NCBI RefSeq assembly: GCF_040227235.1
Contig: NZ_JBELNZ010000003.1
Coordinates: 248,001 to 312,000, forward strand
Origin: Parafrigoribacterium_A soli
GTDB lineage: Bacteria; Actinomycetota; Actinomycetes; Actinomycetales; Microbacteriaceae
Direction: 5' to 3'
DNA length: 64,000 bases
Part shown: positions 1 to 7,948 of the stretch, piece by piece
How positions within the stretch are numbered: position 1 is the stretch's first letter
How the letters are laid out: every line of letters starts with the position of its first letter
The notes under the pieces: generated by a model
Database searches by the model: none
The model's input: only the letters and a program-made list of their open reading frames with translations
Told to the model about the DNA's origin: nothing
Translations under genes and position numbers: made by a program

Positions 1-442
1 CCGTGACCGGGACCTGCAGCTGCGACAGCAGCGGCTCGAGCCGCGATGCACCCGAGCCGCTCAGCAGCAGCGAGGTGTCGAGGCGGGCGCGGGGCACGGG
101 CGCGAGAATCGCGACATCCACAAAGTCAATGCCGGCGGCAGCTGCGGCTGCCGCGAGTCGCTTTTTCTCGGTCGGGCCGCCGGTGTTCATGTCGGCAAAG
201 ATCGCGGATGCCGCCATGGCGGGAAGCGCCTCGCCGAGCACGCTCTCGGCGGCACTCGCACCGACGAGGCTCAGGACGATCTCCGCATCGCTCACCGCGT
301 CGGCAATCCGCGCCGCGTGACGCACCCCGGCGGGGGCATCGGCCACGAAGGGATCGGCGGCAGAAACCGTCACTCCCCTGGCCACCAGGTCGGTGGCGTA
401 GATCCGTCCCGCCTCGCCGAGACCCAGCACCGCCACGCGCAT
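1..442 (-). CDS. NAD(P)-dependent beta-hydroxyacid dehydrogenase-like protein (3' end outside window)
   Basis: The reading frame stays open from an ATG at 442 to the window edge, so only about the first 147 residues are visible. The product opens with a Rossmann dinucleotide motif (GLGEAG, residues 7-12). About residue 82 it has ADMNTGGP, and further on DVAILAPVPRARL, the pattern of the 6-phosphogluconate/3-hydroxyisobutyrate dehydrogenase superfamily (NAD_binding_2, often with a DUF1932 C-terminus). Members oxidise beta-hydroxy acids with NAD(P) in the cytoplasm. The gene is divergent from the GntR regulator at 537 across a 94-bp gap that holds a perfect inverted repeat, so it may be that regulator's target. 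The substrate cannot be told from the visible part. Confidence 0.8.
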   Translation of the reverse strand, partial: MRVAVLGLGEAGRIYATDLVARGVTVSAADPFVADAPAGVRHAARIADAVSDAEIVLSLVGASAAESVLGEALPAMAASAIFADMNTGGPTEKKRLAAAAAAAGIDFVDVAILAPVPRARLDTSLLLSGSGASRLEPLLSQLQVPVT

Positions 443-473
443 TGTGATCTCCCAACCGACGCATCCGCCTCTG

Positions 474-487
474 TATTGTAGACAATA
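474..487. promoter_or_regulatory. 14-bp inverted repeat, likely GntR operator
   Basis: TATTGTAGACAATA has perfect 6-bp arms (TATTGT/ACAATA) around AG. It lies between the divergent dehydrogenase (start 442) and gntR (start 537). Short TTGT-n-ACAA palindromes are typical of FadR/FCD GntR regulators, so autoregulation is plausible. A related element sharing TAGACAA lies at 4213-4228. Confidence 0.5.
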
Positions 488-536
488 GTGGCTTGAGTCG
501 AGGGCGGATCGTGCCCGGCCCGCCCAAGAGGAGGCC

Positions 537-1196
537 ATGATGTCGATCACCACCCAGCAGGCGATCAGCGACACAGCCGCGGATCAGTCGGTGACGGATG
601 TGATTCGGGACGCGATCATCCGCGGCACCTACGCGCCGAACCAGCGACTCATCGAGGCCGACCTCAGCGCGACACTTTCGGCAAGCAGGGCGACGGTTCG
701 CACCGCGCTGCTCAATCTCGAGAACGAGGGACTCGTCGAGCGGCTTCCGAACAAGGGTTCGCGCGTTCGGGCCATCTCCGTCGAGGAGGCCATCGAGATT
801 CTCGAGGTGCGCATAGGCGTCGAGGGACTCTGCGCGGCGAAGAGTGCGGAATCCCTCACGGAGGATCAGGCCGACGAGCTGCTTCGGCTTCGCTCTCGGA
901 TGATCGCCTCGGTCGCCGAAGGAGACCTCATCGAGTACTCGGCACTGAACCGGCTGCTCGACCTGCGCATCCGCGAGTTGAGCGGCCACAGCACGGCGTC
1001 ATCCGTGCTCGCCCGCCTGCACGCCCAGAGTGTTCGGCACCAGTTCCAGCTGTCGTCGCGGCCCCCGCGAGCGAAGGTCTCTGTGCTCGAGCACGCGGCC
1101 ATCATCGACGCGATCGTGGCTCGCGATCCGGAGGCGGCCGAGCGCTCGGTTCGCGACCACCTGCGCAGCGTGATCGCTGCCCTCCGCGCCATCTGA
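537..1196 (+). CDS. GntR family (FCD subfamily) transcriptional regulator
   Basis: This 219-residue protein has an N-terminal winged helix-turn-helix (about residues 18-80, with LSASRATVRTALLNLENEGL and the wing GLVERLPNKGSRV). An all-helical FCD effector domain follows (about 90-215). FCD regulators commonly sense carboxylated catabolites and repress neighbouring catabolic genes. AGAGGAGG lies just upstream of the ATG at 537; a second ATG follows immediately. The gene heads the methoxy-aromatic cluster and sits beside the palindrome at 474-487, which makes it the first candidate regulator of the demethylase at 1294 and the divergent dehydrogenase. The effector is unknown. Confidence 0.9.
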   Translation: MMSITTQQAISDTAADQSVTDVIRDAIIRGTYAPNQRLIEADLSATLSASRATVRTALLNLENEGLVERLPNKGSRVRAISVEEAIEILEVRIGVEGLCAAKSAESLTEDQADELLRLRSRMIASVAEGDLIEYSALNRLLDLRIRELSGHSTASSVLARLHAQSVRHQFQLSSRPPRAKVSVLEHAAIIDAIVARDPEAAERSVRDHLRSVIAALRAI

Positions 1197-1213
1197 CCCC
1201 GGGCCGCGGCGGA

Positions 1214-1230
1214 ATTCCGATCAACGGAAT
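1214..1230. promoter_or_regulatory. Inverted repeat upstream of first O-demethylase
   Basis: ATTCCG-atcaa-CGGAAT has perfect 6-bp arms and lies in the 97-bp gap between gntR and the demethylase gene at 1294. It could be an operator; there is no T-tract, so it does not look like a terminator. Confidence 0.35.
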
Positions 1231-1293
1231 CGGCGAGCACACACCCTCCGCCACCGTCTTAGCCTGATCGCACCCCTCGAACAAAGGTGCATC

Positions 1294-2664
1294 ATGACAT
1301 CAGAATCACTCGCTCAGGCCATCGCCAGGGTCGGCAGTCCGGTCGAGCTGCTGCGCAACCAGAACTGGCCGGCGTTCACCTTCCCGGTCGCTCCCGAGTT
1401 CACGAACTGGCGCGACGAACAGCGCGCCTGGAACACCTCGGTGGCGCTCATGGACCAGTCACATCACATGACCCAGCTGTTCCTGTGGGGCGACGACCTC
1501 ATCCCGATGCTGGAGTCGATCTCGCCGAACACCTTCGCGACGTTCCGGCCGGGCGTGGCCAAGCAGCTGATCTCGGTCAACAAGGACGGCTACCTGATCG
1601 GCGACGGCATCCTCTTCTACCTCGCGGAGGGCGAGGAGGGGCTCGTGCTCGTCGGGCACCACATGCTCATCGACTGGGTGCGCTTCAACGTCGAGAAGTC
1701 GCAGGCCGCAGGCAAGGACGTGCACCTGCGGCTCGACCCCAACTCGCACATGCGCCAGGGACCGCCGACGTTCTACCGCTACGAACTGCAGGGGCCCGAC
1801 GCCGACATCGTGATGGAGAAGGTCTTCGGCGGCCCGGTGCCCGACGTGAAGTTCTTCCACATCGCGGATGTGACCATCGCCGGTCGCGCGGTCAAGGCGC
1901 TGCGCCACGGGATGGCCGGCCAGCCCGGCTTCGAATTCTTCGGGCCGTGGGCTGACAACGAGGTCGTGTTGAACGCGATCATGGATGCCGGGGCCGAGCA
2001 CGACATCCGGCGCGTGGGGGCGAAGGCCTACTCGTCGTCGCCGCTCGAGTCAGGTTGGGTGCCGACGCCGTTCCCGGCCATCTTCGACGATGACTTCGCG
2101 GAGTATCGAGAGTGGCTGCCCGCGGATCGCGCCGGCTCGATCGGCGGCTCGCTCTACTCGACCGACATCCACGACTTCTACATGACGCCGCACGATCTCG
2201 GCCTCGGCCGTTCCGTTCGCTTCGACCACGACTTCCACGGCCGTGAGGCCCTCGAGAAACTGGCCGCGTCGCCGCGCAGGCACAAGGTCACGCTCATCTG
2301 GAACTCCGAGGACGTCGCCGCCGTCGTGCGCTCCCAGGTAGAGCCGGGCGTCCCCGGCAAGTACCTCGACTTCCCGAAGGCGCGCTATGGCCTGTACCAG
2401 ATGGACGAGGTCAGGCTGGAGGGGGAGCTGGTGGGCATCTCGACCGATGCCGGTTACGTCGCCTACGACCAGCTGTACATGTCGCTCGCGACACTCGACG
2501 TCGGCATCCCGGACGGTACGGAGGTCGAGCTCGTCTGGGGCGAAGACCCGATTTCGAGCAAGGACTCGGTGGATGCGCGGCACCGGCAGATGCGCATCCG
2601 TGCGACGGTGGCACCCGCGCCGTACCACGACTACGCGCGAACGGTGTATCGCTCGAACGCCTGA
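1294..2664 (+). CDS. LigM/DesA-type tetrahydrofolate-dependent O-demethylase (paralogue 1)
   Basis: This 456-residue protein belongs to the GcvT/aminomethyltransferase fold group that includes LigM (vanillate/3-O-methylgallate) and DesA (syringate) of Sphingobium. These enzymes move an aryl O-methyl group to tetrahydrofolate, giving a phenol and 5-methyl-THF. Family landmarks shared with the two paralogues in this window are the N-terminal VELLRNQ and FTNW segments, DQSHHM (residues 54-59), LRHGMAG before a FxGPW segment, SSPLESGW and the FDHDFHGREALEK region. It is the most divergent copy: its C-terminus lacks the YHGGWRTG ending of the other two, which suggests a different methoxy substrate. 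It converges on paralogue 2 with a shared terminator between them. Confidence 0.88.
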   Translation: MTSESLAQAIARVGSPVELLRNQNWPAFTFPVAPEFTNWRDEQRAWNTSVALMDQSHHMTQLFLWGDDLIPMLESISPNTFATFRPGVAKQLISVNKDGYLIGDGILFYLAEGEEGLVLVGHHMLIDWVRFNVEKSQAAGKDVHLRLDPNSHMRQGPPTFYRYELQGPDADIVMEKVFGGPVPDVKFFHIADVTIAGRAVKALRHGMAGQPGFEFFGPWADNEVVLNAIMDAGAEHDIRRVGAKAYSSSPLESGWVPTPFPAIFDDDFAEYREWLPADRAGSIGGSLYSTDIHDFYMTPHDLGLGRSVRFDHDFHGREALEKLAASPRRHKVTLIWNSEDVAAVVRSQVEPGVPGKYLDFPKARYGLYQMDEVRLEGELVGISTDAGYVAYDQLYMSLATLDVGIPDGTEVELVWGEDPISSKDSVDARHRQMRIRATVAPAPYHDYARTVYRSNA

Positions 2665-2681
2665 GCACCGCGGCTAAACGA

Positions 2682-2723
2682 GAGGGCCAGCTGGCCGGTC
2701 GATGGACCGGGCAGCTGGCCCTC
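2682..2723. terminator. Bidirectional hairpin terminator between convergent O-demethylase genes
   Basis: GAGGGCCAGCTG (2682-2693) pairs perfectly with CAGCTGGCCCTC (2712-2723). Inside, CCGGTC pairs with GACCGG around a gatg loop. This long, GC-rich hairpin ends two convergent genes (stops at 2664 and 2731). There is no clear U-tract, as is common in actinobacteria. Confidence 0.75.
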
Positions 2724-2730
2724 ACTTCGC

Positions 2731-4137
2731 TCAGACCGCGGTCGCGCCCGTGCGCCATCCGCCGTGGTACTCGCCACGAGCGGTGACGGCGTAGGGCGCG
2801 GGGCTGACGATCGCGCGCACCTCGAGCTGGTCGTGCGGCTGCACGGTGGTCTTTCGAGAACCGCCATCCGGCTCGCCCCAGACCACGCGCACCTCCGCGC
2901 CGATCGGCACATCCGGGTTGACCGTGGCGAGGGACAGCCCGCGCTTCTCGTTCGCCGTGACGCCCGTGAACAGCGAAAGTCCGACGGTGTCACCGTTGGC
3001 GTCGATGATGGCGTCATAGTTCGACGAACCGTAGTTGGCGTTCGGCAGGTCGAAGACCTGGTAGCCCCGCCCCTCGCGGTTGATGGGCGTCGCGAGGAGC
3101 TTGGCGAGATCCTCGTCGTTCCAGGCGAGCGTGACCTTCTTGCGCTGGGCATCCCCGTCGATCTTCTCGAGCGCATCGCGGCCGATGAAGTCGTGGTCGA
3201 ACTTGACGAAGGAGCCGTAGCCGAGTTCCCAGGGGTTCAGGTAGTAGTCCTCGATGTTCGGCGAGACGAAGGAGCCGGCGAGCGCGTTGATCGCCTCGTA
3301 GCCGTTGTCGGGAAGCCACTCGCGGTAGGCACGCTCGGCCTCGCTCGAGTAGATCGCCGGCAGCGGCGAGGGGATCCAGCCGGACTCGAGAGTGTTCGAG
3401 GAGTATGCCCGAGAGCCGCAGGCCTCGATACCGAACTCGCGGCCGGCCTCGAGAATCGCGTCGCGAATCTTGCCGTGCTGCTCGTAGGGGCCCCACAGTT
3501 CGAGGCCCGGTGCTCCCGCCATTCCGTGGCGCAGCGTGCGAACGCGCTCGCCGGCGATGGTCATCTCGCCCATGTGGAAGAAGCGCACCTTCTCGAGCTC
3601 TCCACCGTTGAGCTTCTCGATGATCTGCCACGCGTTCGGACCCTGGATCTGGAAGCGGTAGTACTCGCGGTGCACCGCGGCGCCGTAGGGACGCGACGGG
3701 GAACGGTCGTCGTAACGGGTCTCGATATCGTAGCCGCCGGTTTCCGCGTGGAACTGCAGCCAGTTGGCTCCCGGATTGCGGCCGACGTAGACGTAGTCGT
3801 CCTCGTCGAGACGGAACAGGATGCCGTCGCCGATCACGCCGCCGTTCGAGGCGGTCGGGACGAACTGCTTGGCCGTGTTGACCGGGAAGTTGGCGAAGCT
3901 GTTGATGCCCGTGTCGCTCAGGAGCTTGAGCGCATCCGGACCGGACATAAAGAAGTTGACCATGTGGTGGGTCTGGTCGAACAGAACGGCGGTCTCACGC
4001 CAGGCGATCTGCTCGCGTCGCCAGTTGGTGAACTCGGCCGGGACCACCGGGTAGATGTAGGTGCCGAGCTGCGAGTTGCGCAGCATGCCGACGGTGTCGC
4101 CGGTCTCATCGAGCAGGTCCTGAAGATTGCGTGCCAT
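2731..4137 (-). CDS. LigM/DesA-type tetrahydrofolate-dependent O-demethylase (paralogue 2)
   Basis: This 468-residue protein is of the same family as the genes at 1294 and 12658. The start is the ATG at 4137, which has GGAGGAAAC seven bases upstream; the frame continues further upstream but without a start site that fits. Landmarks are LRNSQLGTYIYPVVPAEF near the N-terminus, DQTHHM (54-59), EYYRFQIQGPNAW, LRHGMAGAPGLELWGPY, SSNTLESGWIPSPLPAIY and the C-terminal YHGGWRTG. It is much closer to paralogue 3 than to paralogue 1. The expected reaction is transfer of an aryl methyl group (vanillate, syringate or 3-O-methylgallate type) to THF. It is divergent from galB, which begins 142 bp away across a motif-rich promoter region. 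Confidence 0.9.
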   Translation of the reverse strand: MARNLQDLLDETGDTVGMLRNSQLGTYIYPVVPAEFTNWRREQIAWRETAVLFDQTHHMVNFFMSGPDALKLLSDTGINSFANFPVNTAKQFVPTASNGGVIGDGILFRLDEDDYVYVGRNPGANWLQFHAETGGYDIETRYDDRSPSRPYGAAVHREYYRFQIQGPNAWQIIEKLNGGELEKVRFFHMGEMTIAGERVRTLRHGMAGAPGLELWGPYEQHGKIRDAILEAGREFGIEACGSRAYSSNTLESGWIPSPLPAIYSSEAERAYREWLPDNGYEAINALAGSFVSPNIEDYYLNPWELGYGSFVKFDHDFIGRDALEKIDGDAQRKKVTLAWNDEDLAKLLATPINREGRGYQVFDLPNANYGSSNYDAIIDANGDTVGLSLFTGVTANEKRGLSLATVNPDVPIGAEVRVVWGEPDGGSRKTTVQPHDQLEVRAIVSPAPYAVTARGEYHGGWRTGATAV

Positions 4138-4195
4138 GTCGTTTCCTCCGACGTCGTTGTCCAGCGGTCTCGCTCCCGACGGTACTACAGATGTA

Positions 4196-4241
4196 CCTAT
4201 GCGCAGAGTGATTTTTGAGTAGACAAAATTGTAACCATAAT
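4196..4241. promoter_or_regulatory. Divergent promoter/operator region between O-demethylase 2 and galB
   Basis: Three elements are visible. CCTATG (4196-4201) reads CATAGGTAC on the minus strand and recurs at 7821-7838 and 10763-10776. TTTTG-AGTAGA-CAAAA (4213-4228) is a perfect inverted repeat sharing TAGACAA with the operator at 474-487. On the plus strand, TTGAGT (4215-4220) and TAATCT (4238-4243), 17 bp apart, could be the galB promoter. The inverted repeat overlaps that -35 box and would place a repressor on it. Confidence 0.45.
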
Positions 4242-4278
4242 CTTGACCACTGCGCCAGGGTGTGGTTCTCTGAGTCCC

Positions 4279-5034
4279 ATGGCACACGCATCCACCCCCC
4301 TGCTCGTCGTCAGCGCCCACGCCGGAGACTTCGTCTGGCGCGCGGGCGGGGCCATCGCCGCCGCGACCATGAGGGGCGAGCGGGCCGTCGTCGTCTGCGT
4401 GTCCTACGGCGAGCGCGGCGAGTCCGCGAGCCAGTGGCTGCAGGGCAAGACGCTCGACGAGATCAAGGCGATCCGGCGTGACGAGGCCACGGCAGCGGCA
4501 TCCGCCCTGGGTGCCGAGATCGAGTTTCTGGATGCCGGTGATTACCCCCTGCTTGAGTCGCCCGAGATGGTGGACAAGCTCGTCGATGTCTACCGGCGCG
4601 TGCAGCCCGGCATCGTGCTCACCCACCCGCTCGTCGATCCATACAACGGCGATCACCCGGCCGCGGCACGCATGGCGCTGCAGGCGAGGGTGCTCGCCCA
4701 GGCGATCGGCGTGACCAACGCCGACGGCTCCTCCCCCACTAAGGAGGAGATCATCGGCGCTCCTCCGGTCTTCTTCTTCGAGCCGCACCAGCCAGAGCAG
4801 TGCGACTTCAAGCCGAACCTGCTGCTCGACATCACCGAGGCCTTCCCGCTCAAGCAGAAGGCGATGGAGTGCCTGCCCGCGCAGAAGCACATGTGGGAGT
4901 ACTACACCTCCCTCGCCGTTCGGCGCGGTGTGCAGGTCAAGCGCAACGCCGGACCGAACCTCGGGCTGCCGGCCAACACGATGGGTGAGGCCTACATGCG
5001 CTATTACCCCCAGGTGACGAGCGTGCTCGAATGA
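4279..5034 (+). CDS. galB: 4-oxalomesaconate hydratase (PIG-L/GalB type)
   Basis: GalB hydrates 4-oxalomesaconate to 4-carboxy-4-hydroxy-2-oxoadipate in the gallate and protocatechuate 4,5-cleavage pathways. This 251-residue protein has the PIG-L (LmbE-like) zinc hydrolase fold. The N-terminal metal motif appears as VSAHAGDFVWRAGGAIA, the variant I associate with Pseudomonas putida GalB rather than the HPDD of deacetylases. It also carries SYGERGES, DAGDYPL, THPLVDPYNGDHP and FFFEPHQPEQC, all recalled from GalB. The ATG at 4279 is used; an earlier in-frame ATG at 4243 would overlap the promoter. The stop overlaps the next start (ATGA), so translation is probably coupled with the aldolase gene. 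Confidence 0.92.
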   Translation: MAHASTPLLVVSAHAGDFVWRAGGAIAAATMRGERAVVVCVSYGERGESASQWLQGKTLDEIKAIRRDEATAAASALGAEIEFLDAGDYPLLESPEMVDKLVDVYRRVQPGIVLTHPLVDPYNGDHPAAARMALQARVLAQAIGVTNADGSSPTKEEIIGAPPVFFFEPHQPEQCDFKPNLLLDITEAFPLKQKAMECLPAQKHMWEYYTSLAVRRGVQVKRNAGPNLGLPANTMGEAYMRYYPQVTSVLE

Positions 5035-5744
5035 ACGAGGTGAACCGCACCGGCTTCGTCGTCACCGACATCGAACGAGCGGATGCCGCGATCATCGATG
5101 CCCTCGGCGTGCACGGCGTCGCAACGGTGCACGAGGCGATGGGTCGCAGCGGTCTCGTCGGGGCGGCCGTGCGGCCGATCCAGGAGGGTGCGCGCATCGC
5201 GGGTTCGGCCGTCACCGTGCTCAACTGGCCGGGTGACAACCTCATGATCCACGCTGCGGTCGAGCAGTGCCGGGAGGGCGACATCCTCGTCGTCACGACG
5301 AATTCCCCATCCCCGGACGGTTCGTTCGGCGAGCTGTTCGCCACGGCACTTCAGCACCGTGGCGTGCGCGGGCTCGTGACCACGGGCGGCGTGCGGGATG
5401 TCGTCGATCTGCGCAGGATGCGCTTCCCCGTGTGGTCCGCGGCGGTGAACGCGCAGGGCACCGTCAAGGCGACCGCGGGGTCGGTGAACGTTCCGATCTC
5501 CGTCGGCGGCACCGTCGTGCGCGCGGGCGACATCATCGTTGCCGACGACGATGGCGTGCTGTGCGTGCCGCGAGCCTCGGCGGCCAGCGTACTCTCGGCA
5601 TCCGATGCCAGAGTGGCCAAGGAGACGGCCTCGCGAGCTTCATATCAGGCCGGAGAACTCAGCCTCGATCGCAACAAGCTGCGCCCCGTGCTCGCCGACC
5701 TCGGCGTGCGTTACCTCACCGAGAACGAGTTTCTCGCGGAGTAG
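5031..5744 (+). CDS. galC: 4-carboxy-4-hydroxy-2-oxoadipate aldolase (RraA-like, LigK/GalC)
   Basis: This 237-residue protein is of the RraA/HMG-CHA aldolase family. These divalent-metal class II aldolases split 4-carboxy-4-hydroxy-2-oxoadipate into pyruvate and oxaloacetate, the last step of the gallate/protocatechuate 4,5-cleavage route. The key signature TTGGVRDVVDLRRM is present, with the substrate/metal pair Arg122-Asp123 that separates true aldolases from RraA RNase E inhibitors. The ATG overlaps the galB stop by four bases, and the following galD has a strong GGAGGAGAG ribosome site, so galBCD form one operon. The context makes the aldolase assignment firm. Confidence 0.9.
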   Translation: MNEVNRTGFVVTDIERADAAIIDALGVHGVATVHEAMGRSGLVGAAVRPIQEGARIAGSAVTVLNWPGDNLMIHAAVEQCREGDILVVTTNSPSPDGSFGELFATALQHRGVRGLVTTGGVRDVVDLRRMRFPVWSAAVNAQGTVKATAGSVNVPISVGGTVVRAGDIIVADDDGVLCVPRASAASVLSASDARVAKETASRASYQAGELSLDRNKLRPVLADLGVRYLTENEFLAE

Positions 5745-5752
5745 GAGGAGAG

Positions 5753-6817
5753 ATGGCCGTGACGACGGGCATACCCTGCATCCTGATGCGGGGCGGCACC
5801 TCCAAGGGCGCCTATTTTCTCGCGTCCGATCTTCCCGCGGACGCCGCAGAGCGGGACGACCTGCTGCTGCGCATCATGGGGAGCCCCGACCCAGCGCAGA
5901 TCGACGGCCTCGGCGGCGCTCATCCGCTCACCAGCAAGGTTGCCGTGCTGTCACGCTCGAGCGAGCCGGACTTCGACGTCGACTATCTTTTCCTGCAGGT
6001 CGTGGTCGATGCGCCAGTGGTGAGCGACGCGCAGACCTGCGGCAACCTGCTCGCGGGCGTCGGCCCGTTCGCTCTCGAGCGCGGGCTCGTGGATGCCGCG
6101 AACGCGAAGGCGGGTGTGCGCATCCGCATGATCAATACCGGGGATGCGGCGACGGCACGATTCGCGGTGATCGACGGCGCACCGGACTACGACGGCACGG
6201 CGGCGATCGCAGGGGTTCCCGGAACCGCTGGCGCGATCGAGCTCGAGATGTCGGCTGGCGATCGGCCCCTGCTGCCCACGGGCAACGCCTCCGACGAGAT
6301 CGAGGGACACCGCGCCACGCTGGTGGACAACGGGATGCCCGTCGTGCTGCTGCGCGCCGACGAATTCGGGGTGAGCGGCGACGAGTCGCCGGCGGAGGTC
6401 GAGGGCCGAGCCGAGCTGAAGGACAAGCTTGAGCACATCCGGATGGCGGCGGGACGCATGATGGGACTCGGCGATGTCTCCGCGCAGACCGTTCCGAAGA
6501 TGTTCCTGCTCTCGCCACCGCGCCGCGGCGGCGTCGTGAGCACTCGCGCCTTCATCCCCTCGCGAGTGCACACCTCGATCGGCGTGCTGATGGCGGCATC
6601 CGTCGCCGCGGGCGTGACCATCCCGGGCGCCGTCGGCTCGGACTTCGCCGCCGTTCCGGCCTCGGAGACCTACCCCATCGAGCACCCCACCGGCACCTTC
6701 CCGGCGAAGGTGCGGGTATGGCAGGACGACGGCGGCACCTGGCGGGCGAGCTCCACCTCGCTTCGCACCGCTCGCAAGATCTTTGAGGGCACGGTCTTTC
6801 CGCGTCCACGCACCTAA
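5753..6817 (+). CDS. galD: 4-oxalomesaconate tautomerase (PrpF family, GalD)
   Basis: This 354-residue protein is of the PrpF/AcnD-accessory isomerase family (diaminopimelate-epimerase-like double beta-roll). It starts IPCILMRGGTSKGAYFLASDLP, the classic PrpF/GalD N-terminus. QTCGNLLAGVGPFALERGL surrounds the first catalytic-type cysteine, and GVLMAASVAAGVTIPG lies near the C-terminus. GalD converts keto 4-oxalomesaconate from gallate cleavage into the enol tautomer that GalB hydrates. PrpF itself acts on 2-methylaconitate, but the galB and aldolase neighbours argue for GalD. The ATG at 5753 follows GGAGGAGAG. Confidence 0.88.
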   Translation: MAVTTGIPCILMRGGTSKGAYFLASDLPADAAERDDLLLRIMGSPDPAQIDGLGGAHPLTSKVAVLSRSSEPDFDVDYLFLQVVVDAPVVSDAQTCGNLLAGVGPFALERGLVDAANAKAGVRIRMINTGDAATARFAVIDGAPDYDGTAAIAGVPGTAGAIELEMSAGDRPLLPTGNASDEIEGHRATLVDNGMPVVLLRADEFGVSGDESPAEVEGRAELKDKLEHIRMAAGRMMGLGDVSAQTVPKMFLLSPPRRGGVVSTRAFIPSRVHTSIGVLMAASVAAGVTIPGAVGSDFAAVPASETYPIEHPTGTFPAKVRVWQDDGGTWRASSTSLRTARKIFEGTVFPRPRT

Positions 6818-6847
6818 CCAGCATCACCTGTCAGAGAGGACAGTTTC

Positions 6848-7804
6848 ATGACCGACTCCGCTTCATTCGACCTTGCCCACATCGGCAACGTCGAACTGCT
6901 GACTCCCACGCCGGAAAAGAGCCTGTGGTTCTTCCGCGACCTCCTCGCGATGCGCGTGGTCGCGGAACACGGCGACTCCGTGTACCTGCGCGCCTGGGAC
7001 GAGTACCAGCTGTACACGATCAAGCTCACAGCCTCGGATGCCGCCGGCGTCGGCCGCACCACCTACCGCGCCTCATCGCAGGAGGCGCTCGAACGACGAG
7101 TCGCCGCGATTCAGGCGGCAGGGTTCGGCGACGGCTGGGTCGACGGCGAGGTCGGCACCGGACCCACCTTCATGTTCCACGACGCGGACGGCCACTCGAT
7201 GGGCGTCTACTACGAGACGGAACGTTACGTCGCGGGCGATGACGACAGGCCCGCGCTCAAGAACCAAGCCTCCGCCTTCCCCGGCCGCGGCGTGAACGCG
7301 CGCCGCCTCGACCACATCAACTACCTGGCGAAGGACGTGGAGGCGAACGGCGAGTTCCTCGCGAAGGCACTCGGCATGCGCGAGTCGGAGCGGATCCGGC
7401 TGAACTCGGGGAAGTTTGCGGCGTGGTGGTTCCACTTCAGCCTCAAGTCCTACGACGTCGTGTACTCGGACGACTGGACGAAGCACGGCAACCGCCTGCA
7501 CCATGTAGCGTTTGCGACCGACACGAGGGAAGACATCCTGAAGGCCGCCGACATCTTCCTCGAGAACGGCATCCACATCGAGTCGGGCCCGCACAAGCAC
7601 GCGATCAACCAGACCTTCTTCCTCTATGTCTGGGAGCCGGGCGGCAACCGCATCGAGTTCGCCAACGCGGGAGCTCGCCTGCTGCTCGACCCCGACCAGC
7701 CCGTCGTGGAGTGGTCGGAGGAGGAGCGCAAGAAGGGCCAGGCCTGGGGAATGAAGACGATCGAAACCTTCCACACGCACGGAACGCCGGTGGTGGAGCA
7801 ATAG
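6848..7804 (+). CDS. Type I extradiol ring-cleavage dioxygenase (VOC family), probable gallate-type dioxygenase
   Basis: This 318-residue protein has two vicinal-oxygen-chelate domains (about 8-125 and 150-275). Residues line up with P. putida catechol 2,3-dioxygenase at a near-constant offset: iron ligands His156 (LDHINYL), His219 (LHHVAF) and Glu270 (NRIEF), plus second-sphere His251 and Tyr260, matching XylE His153, His214, Glu265, His246 and Tyr255. Such enzymes open catechols next to a hydroxyl group using Fe(II) and O2. It follows galBCD by 30 bp, so its product should feed 4-oxalomesaconate metabolism and gallate or 3-O-methylgallate is the likely substrate. Known gallate dioxygenases are LigB-type (type II) enzymes, so this would be an unrelated replacement. 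Family assignment is secure; the substrate is inferred. Confidence 0.85.
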   Translation: MTDSASFDLAHIGNVELLTPTPEKSLWFFRDLLAMRVVAEHGDSVYLRAWDEYQLYTIKLTASDAAGVGRTTYRASSQEALERRVAAIQAAGFGDGWVDGEVGTGPTFMFHDADGHSMGVYYETERYVAGDDDRPALKNQASAFPGRGVNARRLDHINYLAKDVEANGEFLAKALGMRESERIRLNSGKFAAWWFHFSLKSYDVVYSDDWTKHGNRLHHVAFATDTREDILKAADIFLENGIHIESGPHKHAINQTFFLYVWEPGGNRIEFANAGARLLLDPDQPVVEWSEEERKKGQAWGMKTIETFHTHGTPVVEQ

Positions 7805-7820
7805 ATCAGCATCGACCATA

Positions 7821-7838
7821 CCTATTCGTACGCATAGG
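7821..7838. promoter_or_regulatory. CCTAT...CATAGG inverted motif upstream of aldehyde dehydrogenase
   Basis: CCTAT (7821-7825) and CATAGG (7833-7838) flank TCGTACG-type bases. CGCATAGGT matches the element before O-demethylase 2 (minus strand, 4196-4201) and resembles ACATAGGTAC in the metF promoter. It is a likely shared operator within the aromatic cluster. Confidence 0.4.
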
Positions 7839-7948
7839 TGATTGGATGAGGGCGTAGCCCGGGTGTTGGGCCCGGACACCAAAGCGATCCAGACAGGATC
7901 CACGGCGGATCAGAGCAGATCCGCACTAGGCGAGAGGTGGCATATCGA

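Noticed and set aside
126..989. Long minus-strand frame across the dehydrogenase/gntR region
   Set aside because: It is antisense to most of gntR, lies in another frame of the partial dehydrogenase gene, crosses their shared promoter and has no recognisable motif.
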